Source: Bacillota bacterium
GTDB taxonomy: Bacteria > Bacillota > Clostridia > Lachnospirales > Lachnospiraceae
Direction: 5' to 3'
DNA length: 64,000 nucleotides
Assembly (NCBI GenBank): GCA_023415655.1
Contig: JAEZKD010000283.1
Span: 1 to 64,000 of the forward strand
The position numbers and the translations under genes are program-made. Shown here piece after piece: positions 34,805 through 44,233 of the stretch (positions are counted from its first letter, which is position 1; each line of letters begins with the position of its first letter). The notes below the pieces were generated by a model. That model was not told where the DNA came from. It ran no database searches and saw only the letters and a program-made list of their open reading frames with translations.

Positions 34805-36571
34805 TTAGTCCTCCTTTCCCTTAAGTTCTTGCATCTGGCGATGAAGTTCTGTAATGATAGATTCATATTCAGTATCCAAATCCATCTCTTTTGTATATTT
34901 ATAACGTCCGATTCTTTCACGAACAGGAAGCATGGAAATCTTATCAATGGATGCTCCTTCTTTTAAACCAGCCAATGTAATATCATAGAATTGTAACACA
35001 AGTTTCATCATACGGAACTGTTTCCCAAGAGATGAATAGGTATCCACTTCATGGAATGCATCCTGATGAAGGAAGTCTTCACGAATTGAACGAGCAACCT
35101 CTAGCTTCAAACGATCTGGTGCTGAAAGTGCATCCATACCAACCAATTGTACAATTTCTTGTAAGCCTGCTTCATCACTTAACAAAGCCATAATTCTTGC
35201 TCGGCATCCTGTCCAATCCCCATTTGCCTCTTGATTGAACCATTTCGCCATATTATTCACATAGAGCGAATAACTAGTAAGCCAGTTAATCGCTGGGAAA
35301 TGTCGTTTATAAGCGAGTGAAGAATCCAATCCCCAGAATACCTTAACAATACGAAGTGTTGCTTGTGATACTGGTTCTGAGATATCACCACCAGGAGGAG
35401 ATACTGCACCAATAACAGACAATGCTCCTTCTCTTCCATCACTACCTTTAGAGATTACACGTCCAGCACGCTCATAAAATTGTGCCAAACGGCTTCCTAA
35501 GTACGCTGGATAACCTTCCTCACCAGGCATTTCCTCAAGACGTCCACTCATTTCACGCAAGGCTTCTGCCCAACGTGAAGTAGAATCTGCCATCAATGCT
35601 ACGGAATAGCCCATATCACGGAAGTATTCTGCAATGGTAATACCTACATAAATCGAGGCTTCACGTGCAGCTACTGGCATATCGGAAGTATTTGCAATCA
35701 ACACGGTACGTTCCATCAGAGAATGACCTGATTTTGGATCCTTTAACTCAGGAAACTCATTTAAAACGTCCGTCATCTCATTTCCACGTTCTCCACATCC
35801 AATGTACACTACAATGTCTGCTTCCGCCCATTTTGCTAACTGATGCTGAACTACTGTCTTTCCACTACCAAAAGGTCCCGGAACTGCTGCAACACCACCC
35901 TTTGCAATTGGGAAAAGTGCATCGATAACTCTTTGTCCAGTAATCAATGGCATATCTGGAGATAGCTTCTTTTCATAAGGTCTACCCACACGAACTGGCC
36001 ACTTTTGTAACATTGTGATATTAACGGTGGTACCATCTTCTTTTTCTAATACTGCAACTGTATCGGTAAGCGTGTAATCGCCTTCATGAATGGATTGAAT
36101 GGTACCTTCTAACCCATTTGGTATCATAATCTTTTGCGTTACGATTATTGTTTCTTTCACTGTACCAATGATATCTCCACCAGAAACTTTAGTTCCTGCT
36201 GTGATTGTAGGTACAAAATGCCAAACACTATCTCTTTTTAATGCTGGTATCTCTACACCACGTGTCAAGTTATTGCCCGTTTGGTTCATAATCTCAACCA
36301 AAGGTCTTTGGATACCATCAAAAATACTTCCCATTAGTCCAGGTCCCAACTCTACCGAAAGTGGTGCCCCTGTAGATTCTACTGGTTCCCCAGGTCCTAA
36401 GCCAGAGGTTTCTTCGTATACCTGAATCGATGCCTCATCTCCATGAATTTCGATAATTTCACCGATGAGACGTTGATTACTTACACGAACCACATCGAAC
36501 ATATTGGCATCTCGCATACCTTGTGCAATGACTAATGGTCCAGCAACTTTTTTAATTGTCCCTTTACTCAA
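34805..36571 (-). CDS. ntpA: V-type ATPase subunit A (catalytic)
   Basis: The catalytic ATPase subunit, 588 residues from the start I prefer. Walker A GPFGSGKT lies near residue 232, with the family-specific long insertion (residues about 110-190), then GERGNEMTDVL and SRWAEALREMSGR. I prefer TTG at 36571 (SKGTIKKVAGPL) because AGGTG lies 6 nt upstream; a GTG three codons earlier is the other option. It is 74 bp after subunit F. Confidence 0.97.
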   Translation of the reverse strand: MSKGTIKKVAGPLVIAQGMRDANMFDVVRVSNQRLIGEIIEIHGDEASIQVYEETSGLGPGEPVESTGAPLSVELGPGLMGSIFDGIQRPLVEIMNQTGNNLTRGVEIPALKRDSVWHFVPTITAGTKVSGGDIIGTVKETIIVTQKIMIPNGLEGTIQSIHEGDYTLTDTVAVLEKEDGTTVNITMLQKWPVRVGRPYEKKLSPDMPLITGQRVIDALFPIAKGGVAAVPGPFGSGKTVVQHQLAKWAEADIVVYIGCGERGNEMTDVLNEFPELKDPKSGHSLMERTVLIANTSDMPVAAREASIYVGITIAEYFRDMGYSVALMADSTSRWAEALREMSGRLEEMPGEEGYPAYLGSRLAQFYERAGRVISKGSDGREGALSVIGAVSPPGGDISEPVSQATLRIVKVFWGLDSSLAYKRHFPAINWLTSYSLYVNNMAKWFNQEANGDWTGCRARIMALLSDEAGLQEIVQLVGMDALSAPDRLKLEVARSIREDFLHQDAFHEVDTYSSLGKQFRMMKLVLQFYDITLAGLKEGASIDKISMLPVRERIGRYKYTKEMDLDTEYESIITELHRQMQELKGKED

Positions 36572-36645
36572 TCTTTTCACCTGCTTTTTCTAATTTTAAT
36601 TATGCTCTATGTATCTGATCATCTAATTCATCTACTTTTTTACAA

Positions 36646-36969
36646 TTACTCATTAAATATAATATCCGAACCAACTGCCTGCTCCACTAATTTCTTCAAT
36701 GCATTGACCGAAGCTCCAGTATTCCCTGATACCCCTGGAATTGGTATGATTGCTGGAAGTATTTGATTACGATATCGTTCGATTTCAGGAGCAAGAACTT
36801 CTTGCATCGCTTCGGTCAGATAGATAATCGCATAATCTCTCTCTGCAAGTTTTCTAAGGAGTAAAGCAGCCTCTTCGTTATTCATGGAATCCGTCGGGAA
36901 GGTATCCAGTCCTAGTGCAGCCAGAGCATAAATACTATCCCGGTTTCCTAACACTGCAATTTTATACAT
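36646..36969 (-). CDS. ntpG: V-type ATPase subunit F
   Basis: A 107-residue stalk subunit (called NtpG in Enterococcus) that binds subunit D. Start MYKIAVLGNRDSIYALAALGL and IIYLTEAM follow the Rossmann-like family pattern, and IPAI-PIPGVSG closes it. The ATG lies inside the end of subunit C (8-nt overlap), so translation is coupled. Ribosome binding site GAGGG. Confidence 0.95.
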   Translation of the reverse strand: MYKIAVLGNRDSIYALAALGLDTFPTDSMNNEEAALLLRKLAERDYAIIYLTEAMQEVLAPEIERYRNQILPAIIPIPGVSGNTGASVNALKKLVEQAVGSDIIFNE

Positions 36970-37927
36970 ACATTTCCCTCAATCTTTCCTGTATGGACTC
37001 CTCAGACAGATCATTCAACTTGCCAGATAAAAGAATCCTTACACACTTGATTTCATTCTCACGTGCTAAAACATAAGCTGCTAATGGTTCTATGGTAAAT
37101 GGATTATATTTTTGTGGTTTGATATACTCAATCATTTTATCATCGCACCATTTTTCAAAAGCAGATGGAGAAGTCTTAATTGCTTCTATGGCGTCTGCAT
37201 ACACGGTTGTCTCTAAATATTCGTAAATTGCATCGACCCCATGAAGAACCGCCTCTCTTAATGCATCAATGTCCAAAGTATCGCATGCAGCTAAGGCTTG
37301 TTTTAAGAATTCTGCGGATTTGTTCGTCTTGCAACTTCGAATTGCAATGTTAATATCGGCAGCTACTACCTTTAGTCTCGCGTAACCAAGGAATATTTCC
37401 TTCTTTGAACGTATGCCTGCTTTCAAGGTCATCTCTAAGGAAGCTTTATCAAGGATGACATCACATAACTGACTATCACGAGATTTTAACGCAACCTCAT
37501 AAGCTCTTTGTCCGCATTCCTGCATATATTCTGGAAGACTCTTAAAATCATTATGTTTCACTGCCTCATAAATGATCTTAGGATCCATCGTCCCATTCGA
37601 TTTATAAATATTAGGCACTTCTTCCGAGTTACAAACCTGCTTAATGGCTGCTTTTAAATTATGAAAGTCGTTTTCGTATAAGAATACATCAAAGACAGAC
37701 ATATCTTCTACTAGTTCCTTCATTAAGGCCCAAGTCTTTTCTCTCTCCTTGGTCAGAAATTCCTCTGGCTGCTTACCTTCGCAATCCCAACCTTTGTCCG
37801 ACAGTATTCTAAGACAATCTTCATAATTCTTGCAAGCAATTAATTGCTCCATTGTCTTATGACTTAACAAAGACATTTCCTTCGAACGAATGCGCGCGAC
37901 TGCATATATGTACTGATTTTCTGCCAT
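36962..37927 (-). CDS. ntpC: V-type ATPase subunit C (d-type)
   Basis: A 321-residue subunit that connects the central stalk to the membrane K ring. It is mostly helical with the family block YIYAVARIRSKEMSLL at the N terminus. I start at the ATG at 37925-37927, with GGAG 7 nt upstream; a longer frame back to 38002 would run through the hairpin stack. It is separated from subunit E by that structured spacer. Confidence 0.94.
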   Translation of the reverse strand: MAENQYIYAVARIRSKEMSLLSHKTMEQLIACKNYEDCLRILSDKGWDCEGKQPEEFLTKEREKTWALMKELVEDMSVFDVFLYENDFHNLKAAIKQVCNSEEVPNIYKSNGTMDPKIIYEAVKHNDFKSLPEYMQECGQRAYEVALKSRDSQLCDVILDKASLEMTLKAGIRSKKEIFLGYARLKVVAADINIAIRSCKTNKSAEFLKQALAACDTLDIDALREAVLHGVDAIYEYLETTVYADAIEAIKTSPSAFEKWCDDKMIEYIKPQKYNPFTIEPLAAYVLARENEIKCVRILLSGKLNDLSEESIQERLREMYV

Positions 37928-37945
37928 TGTTTTTCTCCATTCCCG

Positions 37946-38022
37946 CGCTTGATTTTGCGCAAGCGAAGTCTGTTTGCGCGTGCACAGACTTGCTCTCTGC
38001 ATTGTTTGTCAATGACAGAGCA
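37946..38022 (-). repeat. Three consecutive hairpins between V-ATPase subunits E and C
   Basis: In the mRNA, just after the E stop codon, hairpin 3 (TGCTCT 37991-37996 with AGAGCA 38017-38022, plus CATTG/CAATG) is followed by hairpin 2 (AGTCTGT 37967-37973 with ACAGACT 37984-37990) and hairpin 1 (CGCTTG 37946-37951 with CAAGCG 37960-37965). No T runs follow, so these are not terminators. Other spacers in this operon are at most about 75 bp and unstructured. The GC content is clearly above the surroundings. Confidence 0.7.
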
Positions 38023-38024
38023 TT

Positions 38025-38606
38025 CTAGTCTTTCTTAAATATTATTGTTGTAATTTGGTCTTGTAAGGACTCTTTCGAAGCAGCAAACAACGCTTCCAAA
38101 GAACAATTTTCTCCTACTTTCCCATAAACAAGGATAAATCCACCATCGATATTCCTTGTATCTGTTGAAATCACTATGTTCTGTTCTTTTAATGCCGAAA
38201 CAAATGCGTCCGGTACCCGATCCAAATCTCTTTTTGAAAGTAATATCATACTTTCTTTTAGCAATGCATAACGCTTTACCATATGTAATAATGTATCAAA
38301 ATATTCTTTGTCTGGAAGGTTAAGAATTGATTGCTTTGCTCCTTCCATCATCTCTTGAATGATTTGCTGTTTTGCTTCTAACAGCATCTTCTTCTTCAAA
38401 AGATTCGCTGCAGCCTCTCCGCGGTTTTGCAACAGCTCCACCTCTTGATTGGTTTCTTGTTGTAGCTCAGCAAACCTTTCATCTCTCTCTTTTTTTGCAT
38501 TGGCAAGTATCTCATTTACCTCCGACTGGGTTCTTGCAAGTGCTTCGTCGGAAGCTTTCTTTGCCTCCTGCTTAATTTCATCTATGATTTTATCCAGTCC
38601 GGTCAT
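38025..38606 (-). CDS. ntpE: V-type ATPase subunit E
   Basis: A 193-residue peripheral stalk subunit. The first 100 residues form a long charged alpha helix (KIIDEIKQEAKKASDEAL), and the globular C-terminal half ends GGFILVYGKVGENCSLEALF. It pairs with the small H/G subunit to make the stator. GGAG before the ATG. It is followed by the hairpin stack. Confidence 0.95.
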   Translation of the reverse strand: MTGLDKIIDEIKQEAKKASDEALARTQSEVNEILANAKKERDERFAELQQETNQEVELLQNRGEAAANLLKKKMLLEAKQQIIQEMMEGAKQSILNLPDKEYFDTLLHMVKRYALLKESMILLSKRDLDRVPDAFVSALKEQNIVISTDTRNIDGGFILVYGKVGENCSLEALFAASKESLQDQITTIIFKKD

Positions 38607-38654
38607 TGATCTCTTCTCCTAACTGTTGCTCTAACCGATAGTTTCACGCCTAAT

Positions 38655-39137
38655 TTACTTAACACCAGTAACTGCTAACATGGAAATTAACAATGCCAGA
38701 ATTGCATATGTTTCTACCATTGCTGGTAAAATCATTGCTTTACCAAACTGATCTGGTTTTTTAGAAACTAATGCAATACTTGCAACGGATGTCTTAGCCT
38801 GGTGAAGTGCTGAAAAATAACCAACGATAGCCATAGGCATACAAGCGAGAAAATACTGAAATCCTTGTGCAAAAGTAACTGTAGCACTTCCACCACCGAT
38901 AATTCCAACCTGTGATAAGGTAATGAAGGCAATTAAAAGACCATAGATACCTTGTGTACCAGGAAGTAACTGTAAGATAAGTACTTTAGAGAATAAAGAA
39001 GGTTCCTCAGTTAATACTCCTGCTGCTGCTTGTCCACCCATACCTACACCTTTGGCAGAACCCCATCCTGCAAATAATGCTGCACTTACTGCTCCTAACA
39101 TAGCTAATACGATACCGAAATTATTTAATGTTTCCAT
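38655..39137 (-). CDS. ntpK: V-type ATPase membrane subunit K (Na+ binding type)
   Basis: A 160-residue proteolipid with four membrane helices that forms the rotor ring. The ion ligands known for E. hirae NtpK (Leu61, Thr64, Gln65, Gln110, Glu139) have clear counterparts here: LPGTQG gives Leu58, Thr61, Gln62, then Gln113 in ALHQAK and Glu142 in AMVETYAIL. That set is typical of Na+ pumps rather than H+ pumps. It overlaps the subunit I stop by one base. Confidence 0.96.
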   Translation of the reverse strand: METLNNFGIVLAMLGAVSAALFAGWGSAKGVGMGGQAAAGVLTEEPSLFSKVLILQLLPGTQGIYGLLIAFITLSQVGIIGGGSATVTFAQGFQYFLACMPMAIVGYFSALHQAKTSVASIALVSKKPDQFGKAMILPAMVETYAILALLISMLAVTGVK

Positions 39138-41143
39138 TATTTTTTCTCCTTAATCTTATAATATTTTGTTTTTATTGAAAACGGTTGGAACAAACGTCCT
39201 CCGCCTCCATAAAATTTACCAAAGAACTCCACGTATTGTAATCGATTGGTATGTACATAGGCACCAAGAATGTTAATCAAGAAATTGAGTACATGTCCAA
39301 CCAAAAAGATTACCGTAAACATAATAACTCTCACTACCATATTCTCAGACATTGCCCCCATGGAATTGACTACAGAAGCGATAACTCCCGTTGCTAATCC
39401 AAGTGCTAAAAGTCTAGAATAGGAAAGTACGTCACTTAGATAACCAGTAATACCGTAAACTCCATATAACCCTTTGAGAATTCTCTTAAACCAGTTTTTT
39501 GATTCTCTTCCGCCGGTTAAGACAATTCCTAGTGCTGCTAGTCCAGCCAAGATACCACCGATCTTACCAGCCTCTCCTGACAATTGCTGATCCTGAGCTC
39601 CGATAATTTCAACAAACATGGTAGAAGACATTAATACTACCACACAGCTTAGGATTAATACCATCCAAAATACACTGTCATAGATTGCATCTAGGTACTG
39701 TTTGTTTTTTACATAGTTGATAAGCTTTAATACCAAGCCAGTCATGAGATGAATCAATCCAAGAACCATAGAAAAGACTAACATCTTCATCGGATCATCA
39801 TTTGGTGAAAACCAAAGAGGTTTTAGTGTAACATCTGAACCAAAGAAGTTCTTAGCTACAACTCCGACGACATCTCCAAAGAAGCTTCCGAATACAAATC
39901 CCCAAAACGCTGTTGCAATTCCACAGTATAGAAACATCTTCATCATGCGATGCATGCCTTCTTCCATTCTCTTATACTTCCATAGTAAGAATCCACAAAC
40001 AATAGCTAAAATCAAACCATAGCCTGCATCTGAGAACATAATTCCAAACAGTAAATAATAAAATAGTGACATTGCAAACGTTGGATCTAATTCACCCTTA
40101 CTAGGTGATGCAAATCCAGCTGTTACACTCTCTAATGGTCTAGCAAATCCATTGTTATGATAAATGACTGGTACATCATCCTTCTTTCCTGGTTCATAGA
40201 TTTCTACTGCGACCGTAAACTTTTCTTCCAACAATTGTTTTAGTGGCTCTGCGTCTTTTTGTGCCACAAATCCCGTTAAGATGAAGGTATGCTTAGATTG
40301 AAGCAGATGATGAATCTCTTGATATTTTTCTGCTCTCATCGTTTCATAGTCGATAAAGAATTCTAAGTCTTCTTTACGTACTGCCAATTCTTTAATTTCT
40401 TCAATCGCATTTACAATCTCAGTTTCAAGTTCTTGATACTGCTTTTGATATACTTCTTGTTGATCCTTTGGTGGAAGGATTGAATTGACCGCTGGTCGTG
40501 CAAATCCATTGGAACGTAAGGTTTCATACGCTTGGTCGGATACACGTTTTGTAACCATCACACTAACACAGGTTGCATCTCCAACCGTCCCTATGATATT
40601 AACATCCACAGGAGTACTCTTAGCTAATAAAACACTCAGCTTTTCCTCATCCCACATACCAGGCAGGGTCCCAATAAACATCGCTGTGCTTTTTGTACCA
40701 GAAAAATCAAGGGGAATATCTAAGCTTTGCCACGGGCTTAATGCTAGGCTTTGTAAGCTTAACTTTTGTTGCTCTGCTTTACTTTCTACGATTGTTTTTG
40801 ACAAAGAAACGATTTGATTTGCCATCTCAAACGTAGACGCTTGCTTTTGATAAAAGGTATTATACTCTTCAACCGATGCTTCTTTTCTGCCTTCCAGAGA
40901 AGATAACAGTGATTTTTTTTCTGGTGCATATTTATTGAGAATTTCTATAGCACTTTGTGCTGTTTGTATGTACTTTGTAAAGGTTGTGGTCTGTTGCTGA
41001 GTGTCTTCTTTATAGAACACCTTGTCCTTGGCCTTCGTATCTGAAATCTCAATCATACCTTTTCTCTGAAGCTCTTCCATCAGTGCTTTTCGATCTTTTT
41101 TCGATGCACAGATACTGATTCGCTTCATAGGTAAAACTGCCAT
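39137..41143 (-). CDS. ntpI: V-type ATPase subunit I (a subunit)
   Basis: The 668-residue membrane stator. The soluble N-terminal half (about 330 residues) contains two coiled coils. The C-terminal half has seven to eight membrane helices, with the family motifs FGIMFSDAGYGL and TGYLSDVLSYSRLLALGLATG, the latter carrying the essential arginine. GGAGG lies upstream. Second gene of the operon. Confidence 0.97.
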   Translation of the reverse strand: MAVLPMKRISICASKKDRKALMEELQRKGMIEISDTKAKDKVFYKEDTQQQTTTFTKYIQTAQSAIEILNKYAPEKKSLLSSLEGRKEASVEEYNTFYQKQASTFEMANQIVSLSKTIVESKAEQQKLSLQSLALSPWQSLDIPLDFSGTKSTAMFIGTLPGMWDEEKLSVLLAKSTPVDVNIIGTVGDATCVSVMVTKRVSDQAYETLRSNGFARPAVNSILPPKDQQEVYQKQYQELETEIVNAIEEIKELAVRKEDLEFFIDYETMRAEKYQEIHHLLQSKHTFILTGFVAQKDAEPLKQLLEEKFTVAVEIYEPGKKDDVPVIYHNNGFARPLESVTAGFASPSKGELDPTFAMSLFYYLLFGIMFSDAGYGLILAIVCGFLLWKYKRMEEGMHRMMKMFLYCGIATAFWGFVFGSFFGDVVGVVAKNFFGSDVTLKPLWFSPNDDPMKMLVFSMVLGLIHLMTGLVLKLINYVKNKQYLDAIYDSVFWMVLILSCVVVLMSSTMFVEIIGAQDQQLSGEAGKIGGILAGLAALGIVLTGGRESKNWFKRILKGLYGVYGITGYLSDVLSYSRLLALGLATGVIASVVNSMGAMSENMVVRVIMFTVIFLVGHVLNFLINILGAYVHTNRLQYVEFFGKFYGGGGRLFQPFSIKTKYYKIKEKK

Positions 41144-41185
41144 AAACTACTTACCTCCTTTACTTATTATTATTTATCCTATTAC

Positions 41186-41494
41186 TTACACCAGTTCCTT
41201 TATCATAATCTGGTATACTTCAGCCCTTTTGCAAGCTGCTTGTTCCTTCAATAACTTAACTTCTTCAAACGCTTGTTTCTTAGCCTTTTCAAGTAACACT
41301 TCATTCTGTTTAACCACAGCTTGTAAGGCTTTTTCACGTTCTTCAATTACTTTCTCCTGTAACTCGTTTTCTAGAATAACTACTTGTTGTTTAGCCTCCT
41401 CCATCATTTGTTCCTGCTTTTTTGCAGTTTCTTTGGCAAGCTTAGTAGCATCAGTTTCAGCTTGCTTTACAGCCTGAATAGTATCTTTGACCAC
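41186..41494 (-). CDS. V-type ATPase subunit H/G (peripheral stalk)
   Basis: A 102-residue coiled-coil protein rich in Lys, Glu and Gln, occupying the first position of the operon as ntpF does in Enterococcus. The pattern AVKQAETDATKLAKE fits the ATP synthase archaeal subunit H family, partner of subunit E in the stator. I start at GTG 41494 (VKDTIQ) because GAGG has better spacing to it than to the GTG three codons earlier. Confidence 0.85.
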   Translation of the reverse strand: MVKDTIQAVKQAETDATKLAKETAKKQEQMMEEAKQQVVILENELQEKVIEEREKALQAVVKQNEVLLEKAKKQAFEEVKLLKEQAACKRAEVYQIMIKELV

Positions 41495-41530
41495 GATTCT
41501 CACCTCAATTTGTTGTAAATTTGTATTCTT

Positions 41531-41559
41531 ATTATACTTAAAAATACAGAAATCTTCAA
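41531..41559 (-). promoter_or_regulatory. Promoter of the V-ATPase operon
   Basis: The minus strand reads TTGAAG (41554-41559), a 17-nt spacer and perfect TATAAT (41531-41536). The transcript would begin near 41524, about 30 nt before the first gene. Confidence 0.6.
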
Positions 41560-41847
41560 TATACTACATGTAAATTTTGTATTATTTTCTAATTATTTTT
41601 AAATTTTACATATCTTAGCAAATTTATACACTGCCAATTCTAACACAAATCCAATCTTATTAACAATCCATCTCTCCCTCCAATCAAAATAAAGAAGTAA
41701 AGTTTCATACCCTTGATTAAAATGCTACAATAAAGATAGATCCCTTCTTTCTAATATAGACTATAAAATGAAAATGAGAGAAAAAGTCGGGCAAATCCAA
41801 AGAAAGAGTTGTATGTTAAATATATCTTAAGAGATGGAGGATAGACA
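41560..41847. other. Divergent intergenic region, V-ATPase operon and AraC gene
   Basis: Very AT-rich, with no gene. The plus strand has an extended -10 TGCTACAAT with TACAAT at 41726-41731, likely for the AraC-family gene, though its -35 is poor. GGAGG at 41836-41840 serves the AraC start. Confidence 0.4.
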
Positions 41848-43194
41848 TTGAACTACTATGAAAGAATTCAAAAATCAGTTGATTTTATTGAATGTAATCT
41901 TGAAAATCATATTGTGGTAGAAGACATGGCTAAAGAGGCATATATGTCGATATCCAATTTTTATCGACTATTCTTTGCAATTACTGGATTTCAAGCAAAG
42001 GAATATATGATTTATCGAAGAGTGAGCCAAGCAGCACGTGAATTAAAGGACACTCATGCTAAGGTAATTGATCTTGCCGTTAAGTTCGCCTATGATAGTC
42101 CAGATGCATTTTCAAGAATCTTTAAGAAGATCACCGGTTATTCTCCAAGTACCTATGCGCAAGGTAACGAATCATATGTATTTGAAAGGATAAATGTGAT
42201 GGAAAAATATTTTGAAACTACGGATGATGAAATGCTGGAAAAGTACCCAGATATTAAGATTATACATACCCTACCTGATATGCGTGTTGCTTACTACTGC
42301 TATTATGGAACAGAACCTGAAGATGGTGCATTTGAAGTGATGAGAGATTGGATTCTTAAAAATAAAATTGACTTTAAGAATGAGAACTATCGAATCTTTG
42401 GTTACAATGCACCAGATTCTGATCCTTCCTCTAAGGAATACGGCTACGAGGTTTGTATCACGATTCCAGATAACTTAAAGGTTGAGGATAATTTAGTGAA
42501 AACGAAGGTACTACAAGGTGGCCTCTTTGCCATTGTCTCAATTAGTCCTTGCAATGATCTTGGAGATGAGATTATGAAAGGCTGGAAACGATTTATGAAA
42601 TGGCTCGAGGGAAGTAAATATATCTATGGAGAATGTCAATGGTTGGAGGAACATCTAGGTTTTGGCGATCAATTCGAGCATTTGGGTGGTGTTGACTTGT
42701 ATCTCCCAATCCTTCCAAAAGCATACTTAGAAGATATTGAGGTGATTCCAGAGCACATCCTACCTTTTACAGTAGCTACTTTTACAGGAACGGGCAAAAA
42801 TGCTGAACAGATTGCAAGGAATTACATGTTTGAGTGGGCAATCAAACAAGGGATTGACTTTTCTAGTGAACAAGTAAGAGTATTTTCTTACTATAATTAC
42901 GAGCGAATTGGAACACCTGATTATTTCTACAAACTTCACATTACGATTCCAGAGTCCATGATAATTGAGGATAGTAAAATTATAAAAGAAGTATTTGAGG
43001 GTGGACAATATCTAAAGCGAACAGTAAAGTATAAAATCAATGGACAGTCATGGTTTGACTTTATAAAAAAGATTCAACATAGTCAAACCTATGATTTCGC
43101 TCCGATACCATTTATGGAAGAATATCGATTGACAAAACCTGTCATAAACATGGAAACTGAGGTTATTCAACATATGCCAGTTCGAGAAATTTAA
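41848..43194 (+). CDS. AraC family regulator with two GyrI-like domains
   Basis: A 448-residue protein. Residues 1-105 form an N-terminal AraC HTH pair (AKEAYMSISNFYRLFF, then SPDAFSRIFKKITGYSPSTY). Residues about 125-290 and 297-448 look like two successive GyrI-like effector (AraC E_bind) domains with the repeated pattern YxxCITIPD and YKLHITIPE. The usual form has only one. The start is TTG at 41848 with GGAGG 7 nt upstream. The divergent V-ATPase operon is a possible target; the ligand is probably a drug-like or small hydrophobic molecule, by analogy with the family. Confidence 0.85.
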   Translation: MNYYERIQKSVDFIECNLENHIVVEDMAKEAYMSISNFYRLFFAITGFQAKEYMIYRRVSQAARELKDTHAKVIDLAVKFAYDSPDAFSRIFKKITGYSPSTYAQGNESYVFERINVMEKYFETTDDEMLEKYPDIKIIHTLPDMRVAYYCYYGTEPEDGAFEVMRDWILKNKIDFKNENYRIFGYNAPDSDPSSKEYGYEVCITIPDNLKVEDNLVKTKVLQGGLFAIVSISPCNDLGDEIMKGWKRFMKWLEGSKYIYGECQWLEEHLGFGDQFEHLGGVDLYLPILPKAYLEDIEVIPEHILPFTVATFTGTGKNAEQIARNYMFEWAIKQGIDFSSEQVRVFSYYNYERIGTPDYFYKLHITIPESMIIEDSKIIKEVFEGGQYLKRTVKYKINGQSWFDFIKKIQHSQTYDFAPIPFMEEYRLTKPVINMETEVIQHMPVREI

Positions 43195-43212
43195 ATTCTT
43201 ACTCATAAATTG

Positions 43213-43255
43213 AAGTTGGTTGTTGCATATATTAAGACTGCAACAGCCAACTTTT
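43213..43255 (+). terminator. Terminator of the AraC-family gene
   Basis: AAGTTGGTTGTTGCA (43213-43227) pairs with TGCAACAGCCAACTT (43239-43253) with one G-U pair, then TTTTT. It lies 19 bp after the stop. Confidence 0.85.
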
Positions 43256-43351
43256 TAGAAGCAAACTATCGAATTAACTCAAATTTTATATCGGTTTATA
43301 TTACCAATTAACCTTCCATCCCCATATAGCCTGCACACTGACTACTATCAT

Positions 43352-44233
43352 CTATTTCATCATGAAGCTATAAGTATGAATCACACACACAAATCCAAAG
43401 GAAGAATACAGCGAAAGCGCAGTGCGATTGATATCATCCACATTTAACTTTACTTCATAAACACCTATTCTTTGGAATGCCTGGTATAGTAATTCATCTA
43501 ATATCATTTTGCCATACCCTTTTCCACGATGTTGTTCTTTCACACCGATTATCTCAATCCATACCGTTGCATCTGTATGTTCAGAAAATCGCAATGCACC
43601 ATAAGCTACTACTTCTTCCTCATCAAGAATTATGTATAATTCAATCGTATCACCATTGGATTTAATTAGTTCATTGCTTGTTAAGTAGTAATCTTTAGCA
43701 ATTACATCATGTAACTCTTTTACTCGTTCTTCATACTCCTTTGTATATGCGATGACAGTTCGATTCTCTACCTTACTAATATAGTTCTCACATTTGAGCA
43801 TAAGCTCTTGTTCCCCGTTCGCTTCAACATTTCCTAACATCTTCATGAGCTTTAAACATAATTCATTTTTACTATTAATATTAAAACTAAAACTGAAATT
43901 ATTATATTCTTTTTTTGCTACTTCTAACATGTTTTTTGCAACTTCTAAAAAAACATCTTCTTCCCCCTCATTGCAATCCACAAAAGGGCCCACACTATCT
44001 ACTCTACGAATTTCATTGATACAAAATAGACCTAATACACCATAAAGTTCTCCTTCCTTCCAAGCTGTTACGACTCGATTTTCTTCTTCGCATAACATAG
44101 TTTGAAAATCTTTATAAATGTGTTCCCTTTGCTTGCAGCAATATGCGATGTAATGTTCCTCCATATTATTTCGGGCTGTTACTAATTTAGTAATAGCGTC
44201 TAAATCTTCTAGGTCGCTGATTTTATACTCCAT
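43352..44233 (-). CDS. Double GNAT N-acetyltransferase
   Basis: A 293-residue protein of two GNAT halves. The C-terminal half (about 150-293) has the acetyl-CoA motif A, GVKEQHRGKGYGKMILDE, and the end LNVDDINRTALSLYSSFGF, so it should be active. The N-terminal half has the fold pattern (WKEGELYGVLGL and a SVGPFVD strand) but no clear R/QxxGxG/A loop, so it is probably a degenerate domain. The substrate is unknown. Confidence 0.82.
   Translation of the reverse strand: MEYKISDLEDLDAITKLVTARNNMEEHYIAYCCKQREHIYKDFQTMLCEEENRVVTAWKEGELYGVLGLFCINEIRRVDSVGPFVDCNEGEEDVFLEVAKNMLEVAKKEYNNFSFSFNINSKNELCLKLMKMLGNVEANGEQELMLKCENYISKVENRTVIAYTKEYEERVKELHDVIAKDYYLTSNELIKSNGDTIELYIILDEEEVVAYGALRFSEHTDATVWIEIIGVKEQHRGKGYGKMILDELLYQAFQRIGVYEVKLNVDDINRTALSLYSSFGFVCVIHTYSFMMK

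Noticed and set aside
36099..36425. A 108-codon rightward open frame
   Set aside because: It is fully antisense to the conserved V-ATPase A subunit, has no ribosome binding site, and its composition mirrors the complementary strand.
36962..38002. A longer V-ATPase C subunit
   Set aside because: The extra 25 codons encode part of the hairpin stack; the family start YIYAVARIRS follows the ATG at 37927.
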